From Karstenula rhodostoma CBS 690.94 (taxonomy: Eukaryota > Ascomycota > Dothideomycetes > Pleosporales > Didymosphaeriaceae), in NCBI GenBank assembly GCA_010093485.1, contig MU001495.1, positions 496,001 through 560,000 of the forward strand: a stretch of DNA of 64,000 nt. Reading direction: 5' to 3'. Positions 53,800-64,000 of the stretch are shown one piece after another. Numbering within the stretch: the first letter of the stretch is position 1; each line of letters opens with the position of its first letter. Under the pieces are notes generated by a model. It was not told where the DNA came from. It searched no databases and saw only the letters and a list, made by a program, of their open reading frames with translations. Both the position numbers and the translations under genes were made by a program.

Positions 53800-54339
53800 A
53801 TATTAGTCGAACAAGACCTAGTATCGACGAATCGATGCGCCCATCTGGATGCTAATTTCCTTTTTACCACTGCCAGAAGTCTTCGGGCTTTCTACCCACA
53901 TCTGGATCTAATTCCGAGGTTCTGGGATGACTATACGCAGCACGTAGATACAATGTTCAAGGTAATATTCAAGCCCAATGTCGCTCGCCTCATCTTCGAT
54001 GCTTCTAGCGGGTTGCACATCGATACCTCCAGCGAAACACTATTATTCGCCATTATCTACGCAGCCATCGTATCGAGGCCTGCGGAATACTGTCAAACTC
54101 TATACGGCGCAGAGAGGAAACAGCTCTTCTGAAAGTACAGGATCGTACTTGAGTAAGCTCTAGTGCAAGCAGGGTGGATGGCTACTTGAGACATTACCGT
54201 GTTATAAAGCCCCTTGATATACTTGGCTTCTGCCTTGGATAGTTCGCGTTTAGTTTAGGTGCTTTGGGGCATGATCGTTAGTTTGGCTTACGCTATAGGC
54301 TTATAAACAGATATCGCCACCCCTCTAGGTCTACATGAG
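53800..54339 (+). pseudogene. Zn2Cys6-type fungal transcription factor pseudogene (middle homology region)
   Basis: In one frame the sequence reads like the middle homology region of fungal binuclear-cluster regulators: YPHLDLIPRFWDDYTQHVDT, IFKPNVARLIFDASSG, TLLFAIIYAAIVSRPAEYCQ, then KYRIVLE, ALVQAGWMAT, VLWGMIVSLAYAIGL and TDIATPLGLHE. Six stops interrupt the last half (near 54130, 54154, 54187, 54205, 54256 and 54304), all TAA, TAG or TGA where CAA, CAG or CGA would fit, as expected from C-to-T decay. The DNA-binding N-terminus is missing, cut off by the inverted-repeat element at its left. Non-functional. Confidence 0.75.
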
Positions 54340-54696
54340 ATACTTCGAGGACTACTTGGAGTTCTCACGCCTGTGTGCTCTGGGATTCCGATTCCTTGTG
54401 GTGAGACTCTAGAAACTTATGCAGAGCGTGTGTGAGCTTGTGGATATAGGCGAACTCAACGAGCACCTGGTAATATACAACGCGGATCTTCTGGAATCCT
54501 GGCCGTACCCAAGATCTTTCCACTTGCCTCGAGACCCGGCATATATGTTGTGATCAAGAAATTACCAGTCAATTACCTCCAACCCAGCCATTCCACTACA
54601 GCCAGGCAGGGCTACATAAAGACGCTCCCTTCTTACTTTACGCAATTCGTTGCATTATGTGTGGGTATTGTATCCTTAAGAATCTTACTCCCTCCC
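54340..54696. other. Intergenic or further pseudogene remains
   Basis: Possibly the decayed 3' part of the regulator pseudogene; I could not follow the frame with confidence. Confidence 0.3.
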
Positions 54697-55766
54697 TCAC
54701 GCTGACCCCGCCTCAACAGCCTGCTTCACGTACTCTGCACCCTTGTTCAGCGCATCCTTGACCAAGCCCGCCAAACTCCAGTAGTCGAACGCCACAGCAA
54801 TACCCGCGTAACCCTGCTGAATCATCACAGGGACCAAATCCAGTGTCTGCGCAGCACTGTGCAATCGTTAGCTCTGGTACCTCAACAGCATGGGGGCATA
54901 CATACCCGAACAGCGCCAACCCATTTGTCTTCGCCGCAGTCACCAGCTTCGTCATCGCAGCTATAAACGTCGGATGCGGCTCACCCCCCAACTTCAGCGG
55001 CAACCCCGCGCTAATCATGTAGTCACCCGGTCCAAACATCAACCCGTGGATGCCCGGGACGGCCGCAATTTCGTCGACATTCTCGATACCCCTGACGGTC
55101 TCGACCTGTGGGATGACGCAGATGTGGCGGTTCGCGGTGGCGATGTTGAACTGGTCGTTGGGGTAGAGGGAGGCGTCTGAGACGCCGGGGGTGAAGATCC
55201 AGGGGGAGAAGGAGCGCTTGCCGATGGGGGCGTAGTATATTTTCTGGATGAAGTCCTTGACGTCCTGGGCGGATTCGACGTCGGGGATGATGATGCCCGA
55301 GGCACCGGCGTCGAGGGCGGTGACGAGGGAGACTTCGTCGTGCTTGGGGACGCGGACGATGACGGCGGCTTTGCCTTCGGAGTGGGCTTGGGCGGCATGG
55401 ATGGCGCTGGGGGGTGTTAGGTGGGTTCGCGCTTCAAGGTGGTACGGTCCAGGTGCGTATTCTCGTGTGGAGGAATCTAGGATGGGTTTGGTAGACTTAC
55501 TCGTACAGCGTCAAACGGTCGAAGATGCCGTGCTGCACGTCCATCCAGATGAAGTCGGGCTTAGTCGAGGCAAGGATCTTGGTCACGAAGACACTGGGAA
55601 TACCCTGCGCAACACCAAGCAGTGTCTTGCCCTTGTCTGCCTGAGCATCCTTGAAAGCCAGTCGTAGGTTGGCAGGGTATGTAAATTGGGCAGCACGGTA
55701 GGGAGCCGGAGTGTGCAGATCAGGCTGCTCCTTGAAGGGAACGAAAGGTGCTTCTTCTCCGCTCAT
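54697..55766 (-). CDS. HpcH/HpaI aldolase family protein
   Basis: Three exons: 55766-55501, 55406-54906 and 54856-54697 (introns 94 and 49 bp), 308 residues. The order of motifs fits the class II pyruvate aldolase/citrate-lyase-like family: FIWMDVQHGIFD near residue 75, AAVIVRVPKHDEVSLVTALD, GASGIIIPDVESAQDVKDF, CVIPQVETVRGIENVDEI (metal-binding Glu) and HGLMFGPGDYMIS (metal-binding Asp). It also has the C-terminal QTLDLVPVMIQQGYAGIAVAFDY. Family members cleave or form 2-keto-acids such as 4-hydroxy-2-oxoheptanedioate or 2-dehydro-3-deoxyglucarate in aromatic or sugar-acid breakdown. The N-terminal 30 residues are an extension without clear motif. Cytosolic location is likely. Confidence 0.9.
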
Positions 55767-56893
55767 TGTGACAAGTAGCTCTCAGCTAAGAAATTCGTAT
55801 GTGATGGAAAGTTATAAAGGCCGTGGTCGCGGTATGTGAGGCAGGCGATTCAGATGAGCTGGTCTCAACTGCGTGAAAGGAAGGCCATCTTTATACCTAC
55901 TGTCCCCGCGGGTATCTAACGACGTGTGGAAGCTGACGCGACTTAGCTTGATCCACACCGCTTGCTTCTTCCTGTTTGATGCCAAATGATCGAAGGTCAG
56001 AATTGCCTTCAACTGTTGGACAAGGGACGGGTGCATAACTTTGGTATGCGTGAGCTTGGCGCTAATGTACCTCGCAGAAGTCAATTGTGGGCCCCACCTG
56101 GACTTCCCACTTTAGGGTAACAATAGGTCACCTAGCGGTACCGTTTGGCCGCTAGAGAGATGGAGTTAACACAGAATCCTGCCACAACAGTCGTGCTTAC
56201 CCCCATTGCGCCCATCTCTACATGCAGTAAAAGCTATTGTGGGGGCGATTTCCAGCGTCGTCTTGCTTGCTGTTGGACGTAGAGTTGGATGGACCAGGAT
56301 CATGGTTATCCCGGGATCAAAGTTATCGGTGTTTTTGAAAAGACCGTCCCGACCCATTTTCTACCTTTTTAGGACTACTCTCTAGTATATTAAGCGATAA
56401 GATTGACAGCTCACCTGTACATGTTCAATTGGCGATGAACGGAAGGATCCGAGGTCCCTGCTAACGTCACGCGAAACCAGTGTGGGAGTGGCCATGGCAT
56501 TTGAAGGCTGAATTCCTGCAGTGCTCGCACAAACAGTCTCGGTAGTTACGCAGTTCCTCGCGGTATCTATCCGGTACCCTATCAAATTGTCGCGCGATGT
56601 CACATATGTCGTGTAACACTTGGACTGCGGCTCCATCGATCTTTTGATGGAAAATATGCCCTGATGTAAGCACCATGAAGCGAGACCCCCACCGTAAACA
56701 TTCGCCAAATTTACTTCGCATTTAGGTATAGCGAACACTCGTAAATGCTCCGATGATAGGGTATGTACGAAAAAAGGTGAAAATGACGAGGAAAACGTGA
56801 AACCAACGAGTATTGGGTAAAGGACTACGCTAGGACCTGATGGTCAACACTCGCTACCGCGTTGCCCTGGTGAAAGACGTCCGCTGAAAGTGA
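55767..56893. other. Intergenic, about 1.1 kb
   Basis: No gene recognised. It should contain the aldolase promoter and the permease 3' UTR. Confidence 0.4.
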
Positions 56894-59089
56894 TTAATCC
56901 TCCTCCTGCGCTCTTTGCTTGTTCAATTCATCCAATACTTTTTTGCCACCTGCCAAAACCTCCAACGTTCGACTTTTCCCATCATGATCTCTGGTCTCCG
57001 GGACGAGGAAATGCGTGACAACCGCTCCCGCGACCATGAAGGCTGACATGACTTGCAGCACGTGTCCGAAGTTCCGGCGTTCCCAGTCGTACCGTTCTTC
57101 CTGCGAATTCGATTTGAAAGCATAGGCGAGGAAGACCTGGACAAGCCAAGAGCCAAGCTTGCCGGATGCTGCTGCGATGCCATGCGCAGTGCAGCGGTAG
57201 CGAGTCGGAAAGATCTCAGCAGGAATCTGAGGTGTGATTTAGTGGAATGTCTCGGATGGGAATTATTTGACTTACTATGAATGTCGTGACATTTGGTCCA
57301 AGGTTGAATGCTATCTGCGATAGAACGTAGAGAACGATTAATCCGGAGCGACTGCTGTCGAGGAGTTTGGTCCACGCGCTACCCGTGACGATGAAGAGCA
57401 GGAATAGAACTAGGAATCCCCAGAATTGGATTACCTTTGGACTGGCATAGCGAATGACTTTTATCATAGCAGCGCCACCAATCATCGCACCTATCGAAAC
57501 CATGATGAGGGTGTGCAGACTGTTATCGCGAAGAGCATCGAAGACCGAGGATGTCGAGTTGTCGGATCCGGGATTTTGCCAGATATGACGGACAATTTCG
57601 GGAGAAGAAAGGCCCAAACCGTAGAAGGCGAAGTCCAAGAACAGCCAGGAGAGTGAGGTACCGAGCAGATATTGCCAATTTCCCTCAACGATAAAGAAGA
57701 GTTTCGCATCCGCCCAAGAAGCAAGCGGGGGAACTGAACGCGGAATCAGTAACAGAATCAAAACGTATGCTGTTCACTCACTATAATTCGGGTCATCTGG
57801 TGGTAGTTGAACGTGTTGATATGAGGTTGGACGTTGGTTCTCAGAACTAGGCCTGCGCTCAGATTCATTGTCGCTACCAGCTACCTCATCTGGTGCGATC
57901 TCGGACGACGTTGAGACCCTCGAGAGGCCATGTCTGCCCACATCTGGGCTGGTGGGTAACGTTTCTAGTTCGCCCCCTTCTGTGTCTACTTCGGGCCCAC
58001 CAAAATAGTCCTTCGTATCTTCAAAGACCGTGTGGACATTCCGCAAGACATCGAGCTTGTACCGAGGCGACTCAGGGATGGTGAAGCGGAAAACTAGAGC
58101 GATCATTGCGGGGATCATACCTGTACGAAGTTAGCCGAGCCGTAACCTTCTTGCAATACCTGTACAAATGTTCAAGTACGCTGTGTTTTCCCCCGAGGGA
58201 GCAATGCAGCGATAAGACTTTTGATCCAGTACTGTGTGCGGGTTACTCGTACCAATTCCCACCACGATCCTCCATAACCGGTCGATGGCCTTGAAACACT
58301 GCAAGCCTTCATCACCCGCAGGACATGCCGGATTTACCGTGGTAATCTGAGATCTGAATCCCTCGACGGCCGCCAGAGAAAGTACGTTGGCTAAGAGCTG
58401 ACCAATGGGTTGCGCAAAGAATACCCAGCTAAGCATCCTCGCGCGGTACTTTCTTGGAGCAAATTCAGCCGTAATAACAGCGGAAAGAGGGTAATCGGCT
58501 CCAATACCCAAGCCCATTATCGTCCGCCATGCGATAAGCCACCCCCCTACGGCCATGCTGTTCTTCTCGCCGTTTGAACTCATGATCATCAAGAACGTTC
58601 CCGCGATGACAATGACAAGCTCAAGCCCATACATCTTTCTCCGGCCGAGTTGATCAGCAGCAACACCAAAGGCGACCTGTCCAATCATAGTTCCAGCCAG
58701 GGTCGAACACATCAACGCAGTCTTCACCGAAGCTGGAAGTTGCGGCGTGCCATCGTTGTCAACGTTGTGCGGCCAGTAGACATAGCCAATCATTGGAGTG
58801 ACAACATTCAGACAGAAGAGAGCGAAGGAGTCTGTCAAGAATCCAATACCTGCTACGACGACGACCCATGCCTGGAATGGGGCCGAATCGATTGTCTGGA
58901 GTGCCCATCTGCGACGCTTTGTAGCCTGCACGAATCAGTACTCTGGACGGACCTTGGCAAGCATAAAAGAGAGGAAATTAATAGGAAGGAGAGTGTACGT
59001 ACAGGAACACCTTCATCTCCTCTGGTTAGATCTTCAACACCAAGGTGGTGGCCTCTCATCGGCCGGCCAAGCCAATTGCGAAGACCCAT
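56894..59089 (-). CDS. MFS phosphate:H+ symporter (Pho84-like)
   Basis: Five exons: 59089-59003, 58925-58253, 58120-57782, 57733-57276 and 57226-56894, giving 629 residues with all phases matching. Twelve membrane segments are visible in two halves. Family motifs: FGVAADQLGRRKMYGLELV, MGLGIGADYPLSAVITAEFA (the phosphate-symporter signature) and RARMLSWVFFAQPIGQLLANV. Also present are FTIPESPRYKLDV and the late IPAEIFPTRYRCTAHGIAAA motif joined across the last intron. A central cytosolic loop from about residue 300 is long, acidic and Ser-rich. It should import phosphate at the plasma membrane; PHO-type regulation is typical but no promoter site was identified. Confidence 0.93.
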
Positions 59090-60045
59090 TCTATGCAGGA
59101 CCACGTGATGCAAGGAGGGAGGGTATGAGATGGGAGATGTGAGGCCAGGTAATTGTTAGAATAAAAATTTGATGGCGCACTTGCAATGTGATGCGTGTGG
59201 TGCGTGCGGTGCGTGTGGTGGGCGGCTTCGTCTGCGAGGTCATCCTTCATATGATGGGCGAGACTCGACCTCAGCCACCACTCGAGAGGCGCGACGGAAA
59301 GGAGGGCATGGCCCAAGGCCCAATCCAGCAGACCGGCGAGCCATGTAGGATAAAGCGGGTTCTCGTATTGCTGTCAAAAGTGTTGGCAGCCTTGGTACAA
59401 CCAGACCCGACTCGAAGCCTCATTCTGCGAGGTGGAGCAGCAATAGTGCCTCGTATTCGCGACGGATGACGTGAAAGATGGTCGTTCGTGGGCGGTGGTC
59501 GAAAGTTATACGCCGCAAATGAATGGTTCCACGCGAGGTACGAGGGTCTGCAGGTACGCGCTGAATTAGCAGACACAAAGGATGCGGGTAGCTGCTTCGG
59601 ACAGTGTCTCGAATGGAGAACAGCGCTCGGAGTACTCGTGATGGGAGCGAGGCGAGGATGGCAGGACATCAATTCACGTTGGAGCAGGCCCCCACGTGCT
59701 CGTCTGATTCGCCAGACAGGCACCATCCAAGCGCCACACCTCGACACGAGACGGAACGCCTTCTGGAAGGCTTCAAGACATGATAGACTGGGAACGAGGC
59801 GTCCTGCAGGCGGAGGCAGCAGGCAATGTCGCTGCGCCTCGTCCAGTGGTCTGGACGTCCCACGCGGGTGGGTAGGGATGAGGGTGGCAGCACGGCCCCC
59901 CGAGCCAGCAACTACAACATCCCTCGACCAGCTTGGTAGCCTGCTCATGCGACAGCCCGTCTGTTGCGCCCACGTTGACATCGCATGAGAGCAAGCTACC
60001 CCCGGGTAGAACTGCGCTCGAGCGCGGCCCGCAGAGCCAGTAGTG
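59090..60045. other. Intergenic, divergent promoter region
   Basis: About 950 bp between divergent genes. A 275-codon minus-strand ORF covers part of it but looks non-coding (low complexity, no motif). No other feature recognised. Confidence 0.4.
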
Positions 60046-62510
60046 ATGTCGTTCGGCTTCAGTCCCTCTGACGTTGTGAAGCTCGTCCAGGTATCCACAC
60101 GTGTTTATCTCGCATTCAAAGGTGAGCCGGACTTGAATCGCTCGACTTTGCTTGTGGGGCCGTTGACTCACAGTGCCTAGATGCGAACGATAATTCCGAG
60201 ACGCAGGTGTCAGGGCTCGTGCGCGAGTTCACGTCCTTCCATCACTGCCTGCTCGAGCTCAGTGAGCTGATGAAGGAGTACGGCAAACCGCTGCCCTTTC
60301 CCTATCTTGACTTCCAGGAGACTCTGCAGCGATGCGAGGAGACGATAGAGCCGTACGCGAACCATCTCGTCGACAGAAAGATGAGCATGAAGAAGTTCGT
60401 GTATACCATCCGTTACATTGGCAAAGAGAAGGAAATCTCAAACTTGAGAACCGTGATAATGGGCCATTACCAGGCGCTGCAGATGTGTACTGCGTTCCTG
60501 CAACTGTGAGTCCCTCTCTTGAGAGGTACAGTGCCAGGGGAAAACTCTGAGTGCAGTCGGCCTATCCTGACGTCACACACTGTACCGAGACTTTGGCCCA
60601 AGCTGTACTTCGGGGTTGTAACCTAGGGTCTGGGATGATCCCTGTGACCATACCGACGCCCTGAGCCTGCATGTTGATGCTGTATGCTGATTGTGTAAAG
60701 GCGCTTACACTTGGAAGCGACCAAACAAACCCAAAGACTATTGGATCTCGCCCCGTTTCGCAGCGTTAGTTTCGGTGGCCACGCATACACAACGAACGCT
60801 ATCGGTAGCTCCTCGCGCACCGCGCCCAATGCACTGCCTGCCCCGTCGGAAGCCGATCAATTGTATAAAGACTGGGTAATCTTCAGTCGGTGGTTGAAGA
60901 ACGAGGACGAGCGTTTTGCGATCGAAAATGGAAGCTCGGCGCTGCCATCGTCCTGGGGGGCAACCCCTGCCGCAGCACATAACGGGGATGAGCAAACAGC
61001 AGCAGTGCTTTACCATCTGAGAAGAGAGCTTGAGGATGCGATCATGATCGAAGAAAACCGTGCGAAGAGAATGGCGGTAGAAATGAGGACCAATCTTGCG
61101 CCTAGTGACGCCATCCGCCAGGAAATGAGGAACTTGCCACACATCCCCCAGAGGACCGGCACCATACAGACACTCAACTCTGATTTCACGGAAAGCTTGA
61201 CAGGACTTGAAGCCCGTAACTCCATGAGTGACTCCACGCAGACCTTGCGGCCTGGCCTCAGCACGCCGTCCCCGGGCACTTCTCCAACAAGCAGCCCTCA
61301 GATCCCGCAGTCATACTTCGACACTGTCGACTGGAGATCTGTTTCTGAGGCTCCGTCGTCTCCGGGAGCACGTACTTCATCGATGTCGACGACTCGGTCC
61401 AGCTTTAGCCAGTCGCTAGACTCTCGCCTATCAGTCCCTGGTCTAGGCATCAGCACAGCGGGTACCACACCCGAAGACGCAGCGCAACCTTTGCGACGAA
61501 AGCTCTCGGCAGCTTCACTGTTAAGCATTGCATTGGGTCCAGGAGCTTTACAATGGAACAAACTGTGCCGCAAAGCTGTAGTCGAACGAGTGACTGTGCA
61601 AGGGTCCGAAAGCAGAGAGTGTGATTTGCATTGGCGTTACCGGGAGGATGCGGGGATCTCAATCCGCTCCGTTTATCGTTCCGGGACCAGTAAGGAGGTC
61701 AAGGTCTGGATCACGCAGCATTTCCCCGCAACTGGGCCCAGCATTCCCTTGACAACGTCGTTTCCTGATGGAGACGTAGCCATAGATTTCCCTAGACACT
61801 CACATGGGCGACTCGAGAAACGGTGCATAGACGTCAAGTATTTGATGTCCGACGCCGCTTCGAATGACAAGCTGCAGACGTTGCTATATACGAACAACGG
61901 CAAGGATGAAGCGGAGCTGTTATACGACCGCCCAGTACTGAGCATATCGTCCAACCTCAACAAGCCAGAATGTCGAGGTAAGAACTTGAGGCTGTGGAGG
62001 AAGACTGAGATGCTTGTTGGACCCAATGGCCCAGAGTCAGCAGAGGTGCTCGTCGTGCTGTTTTACACCAGCGCGCTTCCAGAAGAGAAGGCGCACTGGG
62101 TGGAAGAGCCACACTACGTTTTCCAATGGCTCGACGATTCGGTGTACAACAAGCGCTCGGACAAGCTGCAGCTCGTGTTCTCCAAAGAGCCGGGCAAGTG
62201 GACTCGAGATAAAGTATTCCCGCGGCGGAAGTCGTCCAAGTCGTCTGAAGGAGACGGCGACAGCGAGAGACCAGGCTTGGGACGCGTAGGCACGAGAAGT
62301 TCCATGGCGTCGTCATCGGCCGCCAGTATCTCATCGGCGAGATCGTCCCTCTTCAGTAGTGGGCAGAAAAAGGGAGCGGCGGCCAATCTGAATCGCTTCG
62401 GCTATTCAGAGCTTGAGATCAAGTTCCAGAGCAAAAGCGACCGCGGCGCGTTTCTGGACATGTGGAAGAAACATGTAAAAGGACTCGCACCTTGGGTTGG
62501 GGTCGCCTGA
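60046..62510 (+). CDS. Large fungal protein of unknown function with helical N-terminus and Ser-rich centre
   Basis: Three exons, 60046-60121, 60181-60505 and 60701-62510, encode 736 residues. The start MSFGFSPSDVVKLVQVSTRV with the following helices resembles the N-terminal helical region found at the head of many fungal STAND/NACHT and related proteins, but no NTPase motif follows. The centre (about 280-420) is Ser/Thr/Pro-rich and disordered. The C-terminal 270 residues form a compact domain (ALQWNKLCRKAVVERVTVQG ... KNLRLWRKTEMLVGPNGPES ... WVEEPHYVFQWLDDSVYNKR), interrupted by a Ser-rich loop before SELEIKFQSKSDRGAFLDMW. The second intron is long (195 bp) but the join is in frame. Function unknown; a signalling or scaffold role would be a guess. 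Confidence 0.75.
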
Positions 62511-63001
62511 CCAAGGCAGGAGAGGATGCTGGATAGTAGAGCTACTGTTATTAGTGTGTAGACCATGACACGATAGTGTATTGCTGGCGGCCACGTTCAG
62601 ACGAGAGGGATTCGGTGATTCATGGCTGGTGTTGGCTTGGCGGGTGGAGTGTGGAGTGCGGAGTCACGCGACGCACCACAGAAACTGTAAAGACTCAGCG
62701 CGTCTGCAATTGGCACGAACAAGATGGCAATCTTGGCATGCGGACTTTGTCAAGATGAAAAGCTGGGCACGCGAGCAATTCCCTGTTCCTGGGCCTTGGG
62801 TTTGGTTGTGCGCGTCTTGGAGTCTTATCGCAATGACATCAGCGCGACGGCCGCTCGACGCCATGCAATTGTCGTGGCTTTGCCTAGCGAAGAGGATTCC
62901 TCATAAGAACGGAATGTCCTTGCCGGAGTCCCTGCAACGTGCCTTACCACACCATCCCATTCCTTGCTTTTCGTCCCAATTCGCTCCCCTGTTGTTCGAC
63001 C
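62511..63001. other. Intergenic
   Basis: About 490 bp holding the promoter of the membrane transporter. No other feature recognised. Confidence 0.4.
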
Positions 63002-64000
63002 ATGGGCATGGACACGTCCGAGCTCGTGGTGCCATTCGTGGGCGCCCTCCAGGCCTCCGTCTCCGTCCTGATCACCATCTTCTTCGGCGTCCTGACCGCC
63101 CAGTTCAACCTCCTCTCGGTGGGTGCAGCGAAGGAGGTGTCGCGGACATGCGTGCGCATGTTCCTGCCCGCGTTGCTCATCTACAAGCTTGGCAGCAACC
63201 TCAATAAAGACACGGGCGTCCTCTACGTGCCCATCCTGATCTGGTCGGTTTCCTACACCCTCATCTCGCTGGGCATCGGCGTCGTCGCGTGTCGCGTCTT
63301 CAAACTGCCCAATTGGGTCAAGCTGGCCGTTGCTTTCAACAACACGACGAGTCTGCCGCTGCTGCTCATCCAGTCGCTGTCCACGACTGGCGTTCTCGAT
63401 GTCATCATTCCGCCCGGCGACGACGCGTCCAAGGCGCTTGACCGCGCTGAGTCGTACTTTCTGATCAATGCCATGGTCAGCAACAGCTTGACTTTTGCCC
63501 TAGGCCCCCGCCTGTTGCGGCCAAGCGACGAGGATACGCCCGACGATGACAATAGAGAGGACGACGAAAGTGATGGTGAAGAAGACGCCATGGAGCGAGG
63601 GCCAGACGGCATAGTCCACGAGGAGACCTCCCTGCTCCCACAGCGTTTGGTTCGTCCCATCAATCGCCTAGAACGTCGAGGCTACAGGCGCACCACACAA
63701 TGGCTCCAGAGCCTGCCACCGTGGACACAACAACTGCTCGACTTTATGTACCAATTCGCCAATGCTCCCCTGCTCGGAACCCTAGTAGGCGCCATCATTG
63801 GCCTTACGCCGCCCCTGCATCGCCTTTTTTTCAGCGACAGCAACGACGGTGGTTATTTCAACGCTTGGCTCACTACTGCCTTTAAAAATGTCGGCGAGCT
63901 CTTTGCAACGACGCAAATTATCGTTGTGGGCGTGAAGCTGAGCCAAAGCCTGCGCAAGATGAAAGCGGGCGAGGACAGCGGCACCATTTCAAAGAAAAGC
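63002..64000 (+). CDS. PIN-like/auxin efflux carrier family transporter (partial, runs off window)
   Basis: 333 codons without a stop to the window end. An N-terminal half of hydrophobic helices (ASVSVLITIFFGVLTAQFNL; CVRMFLPALLIYKLGSNL; VPILIWSVSYTLISLGIGVV; LAVAFNNTTSLPLLLIQSL) is followed by a long acidic cytosolic loop (DEDTPDDDNREDDESDGEED) and the second helical half (QFANAPLLGTLVGAIIGLTP; LFATTQIIVVGVKLSQSL). The conserved NNT-SLPLLL motif of the membrane-transport/PIN-LIKES (Mem_trans) family is clear. Fungal relatives such as Ecm3-type proteins sit in the ER or plasma membrane; substrates are unknown. Confidence 0.9.
   Translation, partial: MGMDTSELVVPFVGALQASVSVLITIFFGVLTAQFNLLSVGAAKEVSRTCVRMFLPALLIYKLGSNLNKDTGVLYVPILIWSVSYTLISLGIGVVACRVFKLPNWVKLAVAFNNTTSLPLLLIQSLSTTGVLDVIIPPGDDASKALDRAESYFLINAMVSNSLTFALGPRLLRPSDEDTPDDDNREDDESDGEEDAMERGPDGIVHEETSLLPQRLVRPINRLERRGYRRTTQWLQSLPPWTQQLLDFMYQFANAPLLGTLVGAIIGLTPPLHRLFFSDSNDGGYFNAWLTTAFKNVGELFATTQIIVVGVKLSQSLRKMKAGEDSGTISKKS

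Noticed and set aside
55039..55398. Ser/Pro/Thr-rich minus-strand ORF
   Set aside because: Shifted frame of the aldolase exon 2, which has the family motifs.
59271..60098. 275-codon minus-strand ORF upstream of the permease
   Set aside because: Low complexity, no motif, covers a divergent promoter region and overlaps the first exon of a well-supported gene on the other strand.

Overview
The window is nuclear DNA of a filamentous ascomycete, most likely a Dothideomycete-type member of the Pezizomycotina. Evidence: genes are split by introns of about 45-130 bp with GT-AG (occasionally GC-AG) ends and CTAAC/CTGAC-like branch points; the families (GH51, GH11, GH29, AA8, HET, MAPEG, DUF1996, fungal ferric reductase) are typical of plant-associated moulds; and there are repeat relics with stop codons of the type C-to-T mutation produces. 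Gene models below were joined by eye. Each splice join given was checked for frame continuity and family sense, but starts are sometimes uncertain.

Layout. (1) 0.2-5.7 kb: a secreted AA8 cytochrome-domain protein, a DUF829 hydrolase, an Mpv17/PMP22 membrane protein and a GH51 arabinofuranosidase with a near-perfect XlnR-type site upstream. (2) 5.7-9.2 kb: gene-poor, with a decayed GPI-type gene. (3) 9.2-19.5 kb: a group of small-molecule redox genes (MDR reductase, NAD-dependent reductase/epimerase, FAD monooxygenase, SDR, kappa-class GST) around a heavily broken 4-coumarate-CoA-ligase-like pseudogene. The GST (AKL) and the ligase relic (SRL) end in peroxisomal targeting signals, so a peroxisome-linked aromatic/acyl-acid catabolic or detoxification cluster is plausible. 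(4) 19.5-27.9 kb: accessory region with MITE-like repeats, a zinc-finger-like gene carrying an in-frame TGA, a GH29 fucosidase, scattered fragments of the same ligase and monooxygenase families seen in (3), and an unusual repeat-rich CCCH-like gene with a frameshift. (5) 28-32 kb: a DUF1996 secreted protein and a HET incompatibility gene interrupted by one TAA.

(6) 34-49 kb: mostly ordinary core and enzyme genes: a disordered proline-rich protein, Mediator subunit 22, MAPEG, a GFA-domain protein, a divergent pair of splicing-associated proteins (NSRP1-like and NFKBIL1-like), GH11 xylanase, another MDR reductase and a luciferase-like flavin monooxygenase with a 13-nt micro-exon. (7) 49.7-54.4 kb: a small coiled-coil gene, a secreted-start ferric reductase, a nested transposon structure and a Zn2Cys6-type regulator pseudogene with six stops. 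(8) 54.7-64 kb: HpcH/HpaI aldolase, Pho84-like phosphate permease, a large fungal protein of unknown function, and the start of a PIN-like/auxin-efflux-family transporter running off the window.

Overall theme: plant cell-wall degradation genes and aromatic/xenobiotic metabolism on a stable background, with accessory islands shaped by MITE insertion, segment duplication and RIP-like decay.
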